Assembly (NCBI RefSeq): GCF_006517535.1
Contig: NZ_VHQH01000038.1
Span: forward strand, 248,001-312,000
Reading direction: 5' to 3'
DNA from: Schumannella sp. 10F1B-5-1
GTDB lineage: Bacteria > Actinomycetota > Actinomycetes > Actinomycetales > Microbacteriaceae
DNA: 64,000 nucleotides
This document shows positions 39,332 to 49,334 of the stretch, piece by piece. Numbering within the stretch: position 1 is the stretch's first letter; the number at the start of each line of letters is the position of its first letter. The translations under genes and the position numbers were made by a program. The notes beneath the pieces were generated by a model that saw nothing but the letters and a program-made list of their open reading frames with translations, did no database searches and was not told the DNA's origin.

Positions 39332-39358
39332 CGCCCCGCCGGGTACCCCGGCGGGGCG
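39332..39358 (+). terminator. Terminator of the pilus operon
   Basis: Perfect 12-base stem CGCCCCGCCGGG / CCCGGCGGGGCG with a three-base loop, followed by TT, 87 bases after pilO. The rest of the ~380-base space up to rpsL holds the str promoter and leader; no other gene is seen there. Confidence 0.8.
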
Positions 39359-39393
39359 TTACGCGTTGACGGGGGAGCGGGCGGGCCGCCGCC

Positions 39394-39423
39394 TTGCACG
39401 GCACCCGTCATGCGGGGTAATCT
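39394..39423 (+). promoter_or_regulatory. str operon promoter (rpsL-rpsG-fusA)
   Basis: -35 TTGCAC (39394-39399), 18-base spacer, -10 TAATCT (39418-39423). The rpsJ promoter has the same -35 followed by GGC and the same spacing. The mRNA leader would be about 200 bases. Confidence 0.65.
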
Positions 39424-39626
39424 TGACCGCGTGTGTGCGCTTCGTCGTGCACTCGGGAAGCCGGCTCACCGGGATCCTCGCCAGAGGAGCCCAACAGCCC
39501 ACCCCCACGGCATATCCGCCGGTCTCCGATCCCACTGCTCGCAGCGGGCGGGTCGAGGCGGATGACGATGGCCGAAATCCAATCCATCACAACGCTGTCA
39601 CCGTGCAGCGACAAGGAGAATCAGTA

Positions 39627-40001
39627 GTGCCCACCATTCAGCAGCTGGTGCGCAAGGGCCGCACGCCGAAGGTCGTCAAGACCAAGGCTCCCGCCCTGAA
39701 GGCGAACCCCCAGCAGCGCGGCGTCTGCACCCGCGTCTACACCACCACCCCGAAGAAGCCGAACTCCGCGCTCCGCAAGGTCGCCCGTGTGAAGCTCTCG
39801 AACGGCACCGAGGTCACCGCCTACATCCCCGGTGAGGGCCACAACCTGCAGGAGCACTCGATGGTGCTCGTGCGCGGTGGTCGTGTGAAGGACCTCCCCG
39901 GCGTCCGCTACAAGATCGTGCGCGGCGCGCTCGACACCCAGGCCGTGAAGAACCGTCAGCAGGCCCGCAGCCGCTACGGCGCGAAGAAGGACAAGAAGTA
40001 A
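39627..40001 (+). CDS. rpsL: 30S ribosomal protein S12
   Basis: A 124-residue S12 of normal length, part of the decoding centre. The two streptomycin-determining lysines are wild type: Lys43 in [11 protein letters not shown] and Lys88 in [15 protein letters not shown] start, AAGGAG ribosome binding site nine bases upstream. First gene of the str operon; its stop overlaps rpsG (TAATG). Confidence 0.99.
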   Translation: MPTIQQLVRKGRTPKVVKTKAPALKANPQQRGVCTRVYTTTPKKPNSALRKVARVKLSNGTEVTAYIPGEGHNLQEHSMVLVRGGRVKDLPGVRYKIVRGALDTQAVKNRQQARSRYGAKKDKK

Positions 40002-40471
40002 TGCCTCGCAAGGGACCCGCTCCGAAGCGCCCCGTCGTCGCCGATCCGGTGTACGGCGCGCCCGTCGTGAGCCAGCTCGTCAACAAGATCCTGGTCGATG
40101 GCAAGAAGGGCCTCGCCGAGCGCATCGTCTACGACGCGCTCTCGGGCGTCGCCTCGAAGTCCGGTCAGGATGCCGTCCAGGTGCTCAAGAAGGCGCTCGA
40201 CAACGTGCGCCCCACCCTCGAGGTCAAGAGCCGCCGCGTCGGCGGTTCGACCTACCAGGTGCCCGTCGAGGTCAAGCCGCACCGCGCGAACACCCTCGCG
40301 CTGCGCTGGTTGACCAGCTACGCGAAGTCGCGTCGCGAGAAGACGATGACCGAGCGTCTCACCAACGAGATCCTCGACGCGTCGAACGGTCTCGGCGCCG
40401 CTGTCAAGCGTCGCGAGGACACCCACAAGATGGCCGAGTCGAACAAGGCCTTCGCGCACTACCGCTGGTAA
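40001..40471 (+). CDS. rpsG: 30S ribosomal protein S7
   Basis: A 156-residue S7, the protein that nucleates assembly of the 30S head on 16S rRNA. Signature [22 protein letters not shown] near the N-terminus and [15 protein letters not shown] near the C-terminus. The ATG overlaps the rpsL stop. A strong hairpin lies before fusA. Confidence 0.99.
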   Translation: MPRKGPAPKRPVVADPVYGAPVVSQLVNKILVDGKKGLAERIVYDALSGVASKSGQDAVQVLKKALDNVRPTLEVKSRRVGGSTYQVPVEVKPHRANTLALRWLTSYAKSRREKTMTERLTNEILDASNGLGAAVKRREDTHKMAESNKAFAHYRW

Positions 40472-40483
40472 CAGCTCCGCGTC

Positions 40484-40513
40484 GAGCGGGGTCGTGACCC
40501 CACGGCCCCGCTC
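40484..40513 (+). terminator. Intra-operon hairpin between rpsG and fusA
   Basis: 13-base stem with one wobble pair (GAGCGGGGTCGTG with CACGGCCCCGCTC) and a four-base loop. It may act as a partial terminator or RNA-processing site; translation of fusA starts 33 bases further on with its own ribosome binding site. Confidence 0.55.
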
Positions 40514-40545
40514 CCCGCATCCACTTTCTCCCGGAAGGAAACCCC

Positions 40546-42660
40546 GTGGCACAGGACGTGCTCACCGACCTCAACAAGGTCCGCAACTTCGGCATCATGG
40601 CGCACATCGATGCCGGCAAGACCACCACGACCGAGCGCATCCTGTTCTACACGGGCATCACCCACAAGATCGGCGAGGTGCACGACGGCGCCGCGACGAT
40701 GGACTGGATGGCGCAGGAGCAGGAGCGCGGCATCACCATCACGTCCGCCGCGACGACCGCCTTCTGGAAGGGCACCCAGCTCAACATCATCGACACCCCC
40801 GGACACGTGGATTTCACCGTCGAGGTGGAGCGCAACCTCCGCGTGCTCGACGGCGCTGTCGCCGTGTTCGACGGCAAGGAGGGCGTCGAGCCCCAGTCGG
40901 AGACCGTCTGGCGTCAGGCCGACAAGTACGACGTGCCCCGCATCTGCTTCGTCAACAAGATGGACAAGCTGGGCGCCGACTTCTACTTCACCGTCGACAC
41001 CATCGTGAAGCGCCTTGGCGCGAAGCCGCTGGTCATGCAGCTCCCGATCGGCTCGGAGTCCTCGTTCGAGGGCGTCGTCGACCTGGTCGAGATGAACGCC
41101 AAGACCTGGCGCGGCGACGCCAAGGGCGACGTCAAGATGGGCGCCGAGTACGCGGTCGAGGAGATCCCCGCCGACCTGGTCGAGAAGGCCAATGAGTACC
41201 GCCAGCTGCTGCTCGAGACCGTCGCCGAGACCGACGACGCGCTGCTCGAGAAGTTCTTCGGCGGCGAGGAGCTCACGATCCCCGAGATCAAGGGCGCGAT
41301 CCGCAAGCTCGTGCTCGACTCGGCGATCTACCCCGTGTTCTGCGGCTCGGCCTTCAAGAACCGCGGCGTGCAGCCGATGCTCGACGCGGTGGTGGACTAC
41401 CTGCCGTCGCCGCTCGACGTGCCGGCCGTCGAGGGTCACGACATCCGCGACGAGGAGAAGGTCATCGAGCGCAAGGCCGACTCGGCCGAGCCGTTCTCGG
41501 CGCTGGCCTTCAAGATCATGACGCACCCGTTCTTCGGTCGTCTGACCTACATCCGCGTCTACTCGGGCAAGCTCGACTCGGGCGCGCAGATCATCAACTC
41601 GACCAAGGGCAAGAAGGAGCGCATCGGGAAGATCTTCCAGATGCACGCCAACAAGGAGAACCCGGTCGACTCGGTCACCGCCGGTCACATCTACGCGGTC
41701 ATCGGCCTGAAGGACACCACCACCGGTGACACCCTCAGCGACCCGAACGCGCAGGTCATCCTCGAGTCGATGACGTTCCCCGAGCCCGTCATCGAGGTCG
41801 CCATCGAGCCGAAGACCAAGGCCGACCAGGAGAAGCTGGGCACCGCGATCCAGAAGCTGGCCGAAGAGGACCCGACGTTCCGCACCGAGCAGAACCAGGA
41901 GACCGGCCAGACCATCATCAAGGGCATGGGCGAGCTCCACCTCGACATCCTCGTCGACCGCATGAAGCGCGAGTTCAACGTCGAGGCCAACGTCGGCAAG
42001 CCCCAGGTGGCCTACCGCGAGACGCTGCGTCGCACGGTCGAGAAGTACGACTACACCCACAAGAAGCAGACCGGTGGATCCGGTCAGTTCGCGAAGGTGC
42101 AGATCTCGCTCGAGCCGCTGGAGGTCACCCCGGAGACCTCGTACGAGTTCGTGAACGCCGTCACCGGTGGTCGCGTGCCGCGCGAGTACATCCCCTCGGT
42201 CGACCACGGCATCCAGGACGCCATGCAGGTCGGCGTTCTGGCCGGCTACCCGACCGTGGGCGTCAAGGCGACCCTCGTCGACGGCGCCTCGCACGACGTC
42301 GACTCCTCGGAGATGGCGTTCAAGATCGCCGGCTCGATGGCGTACAAGGAGGCCGCGCGCCGTGCGGACCCCGTGCTGCTCGAGCCGCTGATGGCCGTCG
42401 AGGTGCGCACGCCCGAGGAGTACATGGGCGACGTCATCGGCGACCTGAACTCGCGCCGCGGCCAGATCCAGTCGATGGAGGACGCCACCGGCGTCAAGGT
42501 CGTCAGCGCGAAGGTGCCGCTCTCGGAGATGTTCGGCTACGTCGGCGACCTGCGCTCGAAGACCTCGGGCCGCGCCGTCTACTCGATGACCTTCGACAGC
42601 TACTCCGAGGTGCCGAAGGCCGTCGCCGAGGAGATCGTGCAGAAGAGCAAGGGCGAATAA
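40546..42660 (+). CDS. fusA: Elongation factor G
   Basis: A 704-residue translocase GTPase. Motifs in order: G1 AHIDAGKTT, switch [11 protein letters not shown]4 NKMDKLGAD, then domains II-V ending in the [14 protein letters not shown] region of domain IV/V. GTG start after GGAAGGAAA. No extra domains; no fusidic-acid-resistance feature evident by eye. Confidence 0.99.
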   Translation: MAQDVLTDLNKVRNFGIMAHIDAGKTTTTERILFYTGITHKIGEVHDGAATMDWMAQEQERGITITSAATTAFWKGTQLNIIDTPGHVDFTVEVERNLRVLDGAVAVFDGKEGVEPQSETVWRQADKYDVPRICFVNKMDKLGADFYFTVDTIVKRLGAKPLVMQLPIGSESSFEGVVDLVEMNAKTWRGDAKGDVKMGAEYAVEEIPADLVEKANEYRQLLLETVAETDDALLEKFFGGEELTIPEIKGAIRKLVLDSAIYPVFCGSAFKNRGVQPMLDAVVDYLPSPLDVPAVEGHDIRDEEKVIERKADSAEPFSALAFKIMTHPFFGRLTYIRVYSGKLDSGAQIINSTKGKKERIGKIFQMHANKENPVDSVTAGHIYAVIGLKDTTTGDTLSDPNAQVILESMTFPEPVIEVAIEPKTKADQEKLGTAIQKLAEEDPTFRTEQNQETGQTIIKGMGELHLDILVDRMKREFNVEANVGKPQVAYRETLRRTVEKYDYTHKKQTGGSGQFAKVQISLEPLEVTPETSYEFVNAVTGGRVPREYIPSVDHGIQDAMQVGVLAGYPTVGVKATLVDGASHDVDSSEMAFKIAGSMAYKEAARRADPVLLEPLMAVEVRTPEEYMGDVIGDLNSRRGQIQSMEDATGVKVVSAKVPLSEMFGYVGDLRSKTSGRAVYSMTFDSYSEVPKAVAEEIVQKSKGE

Positions 42661-42701
42661 GCCCTCAGCGCCTCTGCGCCGTGGGCCCTCGCGGGCCTGC
42701 G

Positions 42702-42707
42702 TAGACT
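42702..42707 (+). promoter_or_regulatory. Candidate -10 box of a tuf promoter
   Basis: TAGACT in the fusA-tuf spacer, 71 bases before the tuf start. The -35 is weak. A separate tuf promoter is usual in str operons and fits the high demand for EF-Tu. Confidence 0.4.
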
Positions 42708-42728
42708 AACTACACACACCAACCTGGA

Positions 42729-42751
42729 GCGTCCGGAATCCATCCGGACGC
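42729..42751 (+). promoter_or_regulatory. Hairpin in the tuf leader
   Basis: Perfect nine-base stem GCGTCCGGA / TCCGGACGC with a five-base loop, 27 bases before the start. It would lie near the 5' end of a tuf-specific transcript and could stabilise the mRNA or control translation. Confidence 0.4.
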
Positions 42752-42778
42752 GCTCAACCGAGTCCTAGGAGGACCCAA

Positions 42779-43972
<1,194 letters not shown>

Positions 43973-43987
43973 CTCCGATCTTCTTCT

Positions 43988-44019
43988 GAAGGGGTCGAGC
44001 CGCGAGGCTCGGCCCCTTC
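43988..44019 (+). terminator. str operon terminator after tuf
   Basis: 14-base stem with one wobble (GAAGGGGTCGAGCC / GGCTCGGCCCCTTC), loop GCGA, 15 bases after the tuf stop. Confidence 0.8.
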
Positions 44020-44117
44020 GTCGTTCCCGCGGGCGAAGGGGCCGTGGATGCGCGGCGCGCCCGCAGCGGATGCCCGACTCGTGTCGTGCATCCGCCTTCT
44101 GTCGTCCTCTGCGCACC

Positions 44118-44129
44118 CAAAACGTTTTG
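44118..44129. promoter_or_regulatory. LacI-type operator before the sugar ABC transporter
   Basis: CAAAACGTTTTG, a perfect 12-base palindrome with the central CG of LacI-family sites, embedded in the most AT-rich stretch of the neighbourhood (to about 44160), about 135 bases before the solute-binding protein start. It suggests repression relieved by a sugar. No LacI gene lies in the window. Confidence 0.6.
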
Positions 44130-44264
44130 TTTCTTTATCGATTCGTGATGATCCCCCATTGCGCGCATCCCTCACCTCAACGAGAGTTGATGTCACGCGT
44201 TCCCCCGGCGCGACCCGACCCCTCGTCGGCGACCCGGTGGCCGCGCACTCGATGAGGAGGAAAG

Positions 44265-45587
44265 ATGCGCAACTCGACTCGACGTCGGCGTCTGCTCGCG
44301 CCCCTGGCGTTCGCCGGGGTGGCCGCGCTCGCGCTGGCCGGATGTGCGGAGACCGGAAGCAGCGGAGGCGCATCCGGCGCCACCGTGCAGATCTCCGGTG
44401 GAATCACGGGCGGCGAGGCCGACGCCCTGAACAAGTCGTTCGATCAGTTCACGAAAGACACCGGCATCAAAGTCAAGTACACCGGTGACAAGAGCTTCGA
44501 GGGCAACATCGTCACCAAGGTGACCGGTGGCTCGGCCCCCGACATCGCGATCGTGCCCCAGCCCGGTCTGCTGAAGAGCCTGATCGACACCGGCGAGGTG
44601 CAGGAGGCCAGCGACACGGTCTCGAAGAACGTCGACAAGTACTGGGGCGAGGACTGGAAGAACTACGGCACCGCCGACGGCAAGTTCTATGCCGCGCCGA
44701 TGCTCGCCAACCTCAAGGGCTACGTCTGGTACTCGCCCTCGCAGTTCGCCGACTGGGGCGTCGAGGTGCCGAAGACCTGGGATGAGCTGCTCACCCTGAC
44801 GAAGACGATCCAGGAGAAGACGGGATCGGCACCCTGGTGCGCCGGCTTCGCCTCCGACGCGGCGTCCGGCTGGCCGGGCACCGACTGGATCGAGGACCTC
44901 GTGCTGCGCCAGTCCGGACCCGACGTCTACGACGACTGGGTGGCCGGCAAGGTGAAGTTCACCGACCCGGAGATCAAGAAGGCCTTCGACGCGGTGGGCG
45001 AGATCCTGCTCAACCCCGACTACGTCAACGCCGGCTACGGCGACGTGAAGAGCATCAACTCGACCGCCTTCGGCGACGTCGCGGCGAAGGTCGCCGACGG
45101 CAGCTGCCCGATGACCCACCAGGCGTCGTTCCTCTCGTCGAACTTCCTCGAGACGAAGACGAAGTCGGGTGAGACCCCGAAGATCGCACCCGACGGCGAC
45201 GTCTACGCCTTCGTGCTCCCCGGCGAGGAGGAGGGCCAGCTCTCGGTCGAGGCCGGCGGCGAGTTCGTCACCGCGTTCAGCGACGACGAGAACGTGCAGA
45301 AGGTCGTCGAGTTCATGTCGACGCCGGAGTTCGCCAACGCCCGCGTGAAGCTGGGTGGCGTGGTCTCGGCCAACAAGGGCGCCGACCCGTCGCTCGCCTC
45401 CAGCGAGTTCCTGACCGAGACGATGAAGACGCTGCAGAGCGACGACACGACGGTTCGCTTCGACGCCTCGGATCTGATGCCGGCGACCGTCGGCTCGGGC
45501 TCGTTCTGGAAGGGCATGGTCAGCTGGATCGACGGCACGCCCACCGACGACGTGCTCGCGGCCATCCAGGCGGGCTACGACAACTAG
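44265..45587 (+). CDS. ABC transporter solute-binding lipoprotein (carbohydrate, alpha-glucoside type)
   Basis: A 440-residue family 1 solute-binding protein: basic signal peptide, lipobox ALAGC with Cys27, then a two-lobe fold with SAPDIAIVPQPGLLKSLI, AAPMLANLKGYVWYSPSQF, the helix VPKTWDELLTLTKTI and a C-terminal GSGSFWKGMVSWIDG. It is most like AglE-type binding proteins for alpha-glucosides or other oligosaccharides. GTG/ATG choice: the ATG at 44265 follows GAGGAGGAAAG. It is the first gene of an importer operon; a hairpin separates it from the permeases, which fits its higher required dose. Confidence 0.92.
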   Translation: MRNSTRRRRLLAPLAFAGVAALALAGCAETGSSGGASGATVQISGGITGGEADALNKSFDQFTKDTGIKVKYTGDKSFEGNIVTKVTGGSAPDIAIVPQPGLLKSLIDTGEVQEASDTVSKNVDKYWGEDWKNYGTADGKFYAAPMLANLKGYVWYSPSQFADWGVEVPKTWDELLTLTKTIQEKTGSAPWCAGFASDAASGWPGTDWIEDLVLRQSGPDVYDDWVAGKVKFTDPEIKKAFDAVGEILLNPDYVNAGYGDVKSINSTAFGDVAAKVADGSCPMTHQASFLSSNFLETKTKSGETPKIAPDGDVYAFVLPGEEEGQLSVEAGGEFVTAFSDDENVQKVVEFMSTPEFANARVKLGGVVSANKGADPSLASSEFLTETMKTLQSDDTTVRFDASDLMPATVGSGSFWKGMVSWIDGTPTDDVLAAIQAGYDN

Positions 45588-45599
45588 CCCCGCGACACC

Positions 45600-45632
45600 C
45601 GGCCGGGGAGGATGCCGCATCCTCCCCGGCCG
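45600..45632 (+). terminator. Hairpin between solute-binding protein and permease genes
   Basis: Perfect 15-base stem CGGCCGGGGAGGATG / CATCCTCCCCGGCCG with a CCG loop, 12 bases after the stop codon. Probably a partial terminator or mRNA 3'-end stabiliser. Confidence 0.75.
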
Positions 45633-45699
45633 TTCACCCTTCTCAGACCCCGGCGAACCACCTCCACCCGCGCGATGAGGCGCAGGAAGGCAGACCCCC

Positions 45700-47004
45700 A
45701 TGGCCGTCGTCAGTCCCGGCGTCTCGAGACGCCGCATCCCCCGCAGCGTGACGGGGGTGATCGTCGCGGTCGCGGCGATCGCGATCGTCGCCCTCTTCGC
45801 GGTGATGATCACCCGGCAGCCGGTCGACGGCGCCGTGCCGACCTCGCTCGGCTTCTCGCTCAACAGCTTCTTCGTCTGGATCGGCGGACTGCACCCGCTG
45901 CTGCAGATCCCGATCATCGCGATCGTGTTCGCCGCGGTCGTCGGCGTCATCCTCGTGCTGATCGAGTTCGCGCCCCGCCCGGGCCCGGGCTACTTCTGGC
46001 TGCGGGTGGCGGCGTGCTTCGTCATCCCGTTCCTCGCCTTCATGCTGCTGCGGCCCTACCAGAACGCGACGATCTACGTGGTCGGCATCGCGCTGCTCGC
46101 CGGCGCTCTGCTGTTCTTCGCCGACTACCGGGCGCGCGCGGGATCGGGCTACGTCTTCCAGCTCGTGATCTTCCTGGCGCCGGCGGCGCTGCTCCTGCTG
46201 CTCGGCCTCGTCTACCCGGCGCTGTCGACGATCTGGCAGTCGTTCTTCGACAAGACCGGCGACACCTTCGTCGGGCTCGAGAACTACGCCTGGACGTTCA
46301 CGAACCCCGACGGGTTCTGGTCGGTCATCAACACGCTGATCTGGGCCCTGGTCGCGCCGCTGTTCTCGACCGTGATCGGGCTCGTCTACGCGGTCTTCAT
46401 CGACCGGGCGCGCGGCGAGAAGTTCCTCAAGGTGCTCGTCTTCATGCCCGTCGCGATCTCGTTCGTCGGCGCCGGCATCATCTGGAAGTTCGTCTACGAC
46501 TTCCGGCAGGGCGACCAGGTCGGCCTGCTCAACGCGATCGTCACGGGACTCGGCGGCGAGCCGGTGTCATGGCTCGCGGCGCAGCCGCTCATCAACACCT
46601 TCTGCCTGCTGATCGTGTTCATCTGGACGCAGACCGGCTTCGCGATGGTGCTGCTCTCGGCCGCGATCAAGGCGGTGCCGGGCGAGCAGATCGAGGCCGC
46701 GCGCCTCGATGGGGCGAACGCGTGGGAGGTCTTCCGCAACGTCACGGTGCCGGGCATCCGCTCGTCGATCGTGGTCGTGCTGACGACCATCACGATCGCG
46801 TCGCTCAAGGTCTACGACATCGTCGCCGTGATGACCGGCGGCCGGAACAACAGCACCGTGCTCGGCTTCGAGATGGTGAACCAGCAGCAGCGCTTCCAGA
46901 GCTACGGGCACTCCTCGGCGCTGGCCGTGGTGCTGTTCCTGTTCGTGCTGCCGCTGATCATCTACAACGTGCGGCAGATGCGCAAGCAGAAGGAGATCCG
47001 CTGA
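45700..47004 (+). CDS. Carbohydrate ABC transporter permease, MalF-like, with extended N-terminus
   Basis: A 434-residue permease, about 120 residues longer than the usual CUT1 subunit. Residues 1-~150 contain around four extra hydrophobic segments before the conserved LLLGLVYPALSTIWQSFF. The permease domain (~210-430) ends with the ATPase-contact EAA loop EQIEAARLDGANAWEVFRNV. It pairs with the next gene; their stop and start overlap by one base (TGATG). ATG start with GGAAGG upstream. Confidence 0.9.
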   Translation: MAVVSPGVSRRRIPRSVTGVIVAVAAIAIVALFAVMITRQPVDGAVPTSLGFSLNSFFVWIGGLHPLLQIPIIAIVFAAVVGVILVLIEFAPRPGPGYFWLRVAACFVIPFLAFMLLRPYQNATIYVVGIALLAGALLFFADYRARAGSGYVFQLVIFLAPAALLLLLGLVYPALSTIWQSFFDKTGDTFVGLENYAWTFTNPDGFWSVINTLIWALVAPLFSTVIGLVYAVFIDRARGEKFLKVLVFMPVAISFVGAGIIWKFVYDFRQGDQVGLLNAIVTGLGGEPVSWLAAQPLINTFCLLIVFIWTQTGFAMVLLSAAIKAVPGEQIEAARLDGANAWEVFRNVTVPGIRSSIVVVLTTITIASLKVYDIVAVMTGGRNNSTVLGFEMVNQQQRFQSYGHSSALAVVLFLFVLPLIIYNVRQMRKQKEIR

Positions 47005-47969
47005 TGACCGCCATCGACGAGCCCGGCATCCGCGCCGCGACCGCGCTGACGGCGCGCGAGGTGAAGCGCCAGGAGAAGGATGCGCGCAACAAGCTGACCT
47101 CGCGGGGCGCGACCCTGGCGGCGATCGTGATCGCCGTCGTCTGGACGATCCCGACCTTCGGCCTGTTCGTCACGTCGTTCCGCCCCGGCGCCGACTCGGC
47201 GACCACCGGCTGGTGGACGGTGTTCACGAACCCGTCGTTCACGCTGCAGAACTACGCGGATGCGATGACCTCGGGTGGCACGGCGCTCACGCTGGGCCAG
47301 TCGTTCATCAACTCGCTGGCCATCGCGATCCCGGCCACGATCATCCCGATCGCGGTCGCGTCGCTCGCCGCCTACGCCTTCGCCTGGATCCCCTTCAAGG
47401 GACGCAGCATCGTGTTCGTCGGCGTGTTCGCGCTGCAGATCGTGCCGATCCAGATGGCGCTGGTGCCGCTGCTCAGCCTGTTCTCGCGCGGTCTGACGAT
47501 CAACGGCGTCGAGCTGTTCCCGGGCTTCACTCTCCGAGACGTCGACCACAGCTTCGCGACGGTCTGGATCGCCCACGCGATCTTCGCGATGCCGCTGGCG
47601 ATCTTCATCCTGCACAACTTCATCAGCGAGATCCCGGGCGAGATCATCGAGGCCGCCCGCGTCGACGGCGCCGGGCACGGGCAGATCTTCTTCCGCCTGA
47701 TCCTGCCGCTGGCGATGCCGGCGATCGCCTCCTTCGCGATCTTCCAGTTCCTCTGGGTCTGGAACGACCTGCTCGTGGCGACGATCTTCGCGCCGTCGTC
47801 ATCGCTGCCGTTGACGCAGACGCTGAACTCGCTCTCCGGCTCGTGGGGCGCCCAGTGGTACCTGCAGTCGGCGGGCGCGTTCATCTCGATCATCGTGCCG
47901 CTGGTCGTGTTCTTCTCGCTGCAGCGGTTCTTCGTGCGCGGCCTGCTGGCCGGCGCGACGAAGGGCTGA
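47004..47969 (+). CDS. Carbohydrate ABC transporter permease, MalG-like
   Basis: A 321-residue CUT1 permease with six membrane helices and the EAA loop EIIEAARVDGAGHGQIFFRLILP. The N-terminal ~35 residues are a charged cytoplasmic stretch. No ATP-binding subunit follows, so a shared MsmX/UgpC-like ATPase encoded elsewhere presumably energises the importer. Confidence 0.92.
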   Translation: MTAIDEPGIRAATALTAREVKRQEKDARNKLTSRGATLAAIVIAVVWTIPTFGLFVTSFRPGADSATTGWWTVFTNPSFTLQNYADAMTSGGTALTLGQSFINSLAIAIPATIIPIAVASLAAYAFAWIPFKGRSIVFVGVFALQIVPIQMALVPLLSLFSRGLTINGVELFPGFTLRDVDHSFATVWIAHAIFAMPLAIFILHNFISEIPGEIIEAARVDGAGHGQIFFRLILPLAMPAIASFAIFQFLWVWNDLLVATIFAPSSSLPLTQTLNSLSGSWGAQWYLQSAGAFISIIVPLVVFFSLQRFFVRGLLAGATKG

Positions 47970-48025
47970 CGCGGGCGCCGACGCCACGGCGCTCGACCGC
48001 GCTCCCTCGCCCGTCTCTCCCGCAT

Positions 48026-48045
48026 CGCCCGGCTCCGGCCGGGCG
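48026..48045. terminator. Candidate bidirectional terminator between convergent genes
   Basis: Perfect eight-base stem CGCCCGGC / GCCGGGCG with a TCCG loop, just beyond the permease gene and abutting the stop of the minus-strand aminotransferase. Confidence 0.5.
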
Positions 48046-48046
48046 G

Positions 48047-49330
48047 TCAGCGGGGGAGGCGGGCGATCCGCGTCAGCGCCTCGACGATCAGCGCGGGATC
48101 GCAGGCGATGTTCATGCGCACGAAGCCGGCGCCCTCGCGGCGGTCGCGGCTGAACTCGACGCCCGGGCTGAGCGCCACCTTCGCCTCGGTCAGGATGCGC
48201 GGCGCCGGCTCGTCGCCGAACCCGGCTCCGCGCAGGTCGATCCAGGCGACGTACGACGCGTCGGGCGAGTGCAGCACCGCGCCCGGCAGGATGCGCGGCA
48301 GCGCCTCGGTGAGCACCGCACGGCTATCCGCGATCGCGGCGACCGTGCCGTCGAGCCAGTCGTCGCCCTCGGCGTAGGCCGCTCGCGTCGCGGCGGCGCC
48401 CAGGATGCTCGTGCGCCACAGCACCTCCTCGGGCAGACCCGCGAGCACGGCGCGGCCGCGCGTCGACTGTGCGACGATGAGCGCGCACTTCACCCCGGCG
48501 AGGTTGAACGCCTTCGACGCCGATGGCGTCGCGATGCCGATCTCGCGCGCCGCATCCGACACCGACAGGAACGGCGTGAAGTCGACGCAGGCCCGGGTCA
48601 GCGGGCCGTGGATCTCGTCGCTGACCACGACGGCGTCGTGGGCGAGCGCGAGCTCGGCCAGGCGCTCGAGCTCGTCCCGCGGATGCACGAGGCCGAGCGG
48701 GTTGTGCGGGTTGCAGAGCAGGATCGCGCGGGCGCCGGCGGCCAGGGCGCGCTCGATGCCGGCGAGATCCATCGACCAGTCCGCGGCCGGGATCGTGCTG
48801 GATGCCGGGCCCGAGTCCGCCTCGTCGGCATCGGCCGCGATCGCGCCGTCGTCCGTCGCCGTGGCGCCGTCGCCCCCGGCGTCCGGGCCGAGCAGCGGGA
48901 CCTCGACGACCGTGCCACCGGCCTCCTCGACGAAGCCCCAGAACGGCGGGTACACGGGCGGCATCACGATGACGCCGTCGCCGGGCGCGAGCACGCGGCG
49001 CAGCGTCTCGACGACCGCGACGCTGACGTCGGTCGTGGTGGTCACGCCGGCCGGGTCGACCGACCAGCCCCAGCGGCGGGCGGCGAACCCGGCGAAGGCG
49101 TGGGCGACCGGTGCGGCGTCGGCGTGGTAGCCGGTGTCGGATGCCGCGATCCGCTCGCCGAGCGCGCGCTGCACGACGGGCGCGAGCGGGTAGTCCATCT
49201 CGGCGACGAACATCGGCAGCACGTCGTCGGGATGCGCGACCCACTTCTCGCTCGTGCGGCGCCGCAGGACGGCGAGCGGCTCGGCGCGCACCAGAGGGCG
49301 AGAGCCAGGGGCGGCGGATCCGTCGGTCAT
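48047..49330 (-). CDS. MalY/PatB-type pyridoxal-phosphate aminotransferase (putative C-S beta-lyase)
   Basis: A 427-residue fold-type I PLP enzyme. Catalytic Lys273 lies in TPSASKAFNLAG; substrate and cofactor segments NPHNP (207-211) and SDEIHGP (237-243) are typical of MalY/PatB cystathionine beta-lyases, which release homocysteine or thiols; in E. coli MalY also represses maltose genes. An acidic, Gly/Ala/Asp-rich insertion at about 149-183 is not expected for the family. The start lies four bases after the stop of the upstream kinase gene, so they form one operon. Proximity to the sugar importer is convergent and need not be meaningful. Confidence 0.88.
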   Translation of the reverse strand: MTDGSAAPGSRPLVRAEPLAVLRRRTSEKWVAHPDDVLPMFVAEMDYPLAPVVQRALGERIAASDTGYHADAAPVAHAFAGFAARRWGWSVDPAGVTTTTDVSVAVVETLRRVLAPGDGVIVMPPVYPPFWGFVEEAGGTVVEVPLLGPDAGGDGATATDDGAIAADADEADSGPASSTIPAADWSMDLAGIERALAAGARAILLCNPHNPLGLVHPRDELERLAELALAHDAVVVSDEIHGPLTRACVDFTPFLSVSDAAREIGIATPSASKAFNLAGVKCALIVAQSTRGRAVLAGLPEEVLWRTSILGAAATRAAYAEGDDWLDGTVAAIADSRAVLTEALPRILPGAVLHSPDASYVAWIDLRGAGFGDEPAPRILTEAKVALSPGVEFSRDRREGAGFVRMNIACDPALIVEALTRIARLPR

Positions 49331-49334
49331 CGGC

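Noticed and set aside
42681-42699. GGCCC/GGGCC hairpin before tuf as the fusA terminator
   Set aside because: Only five pairs, too short to support a terminator call; it may simply be part of the promoter region.
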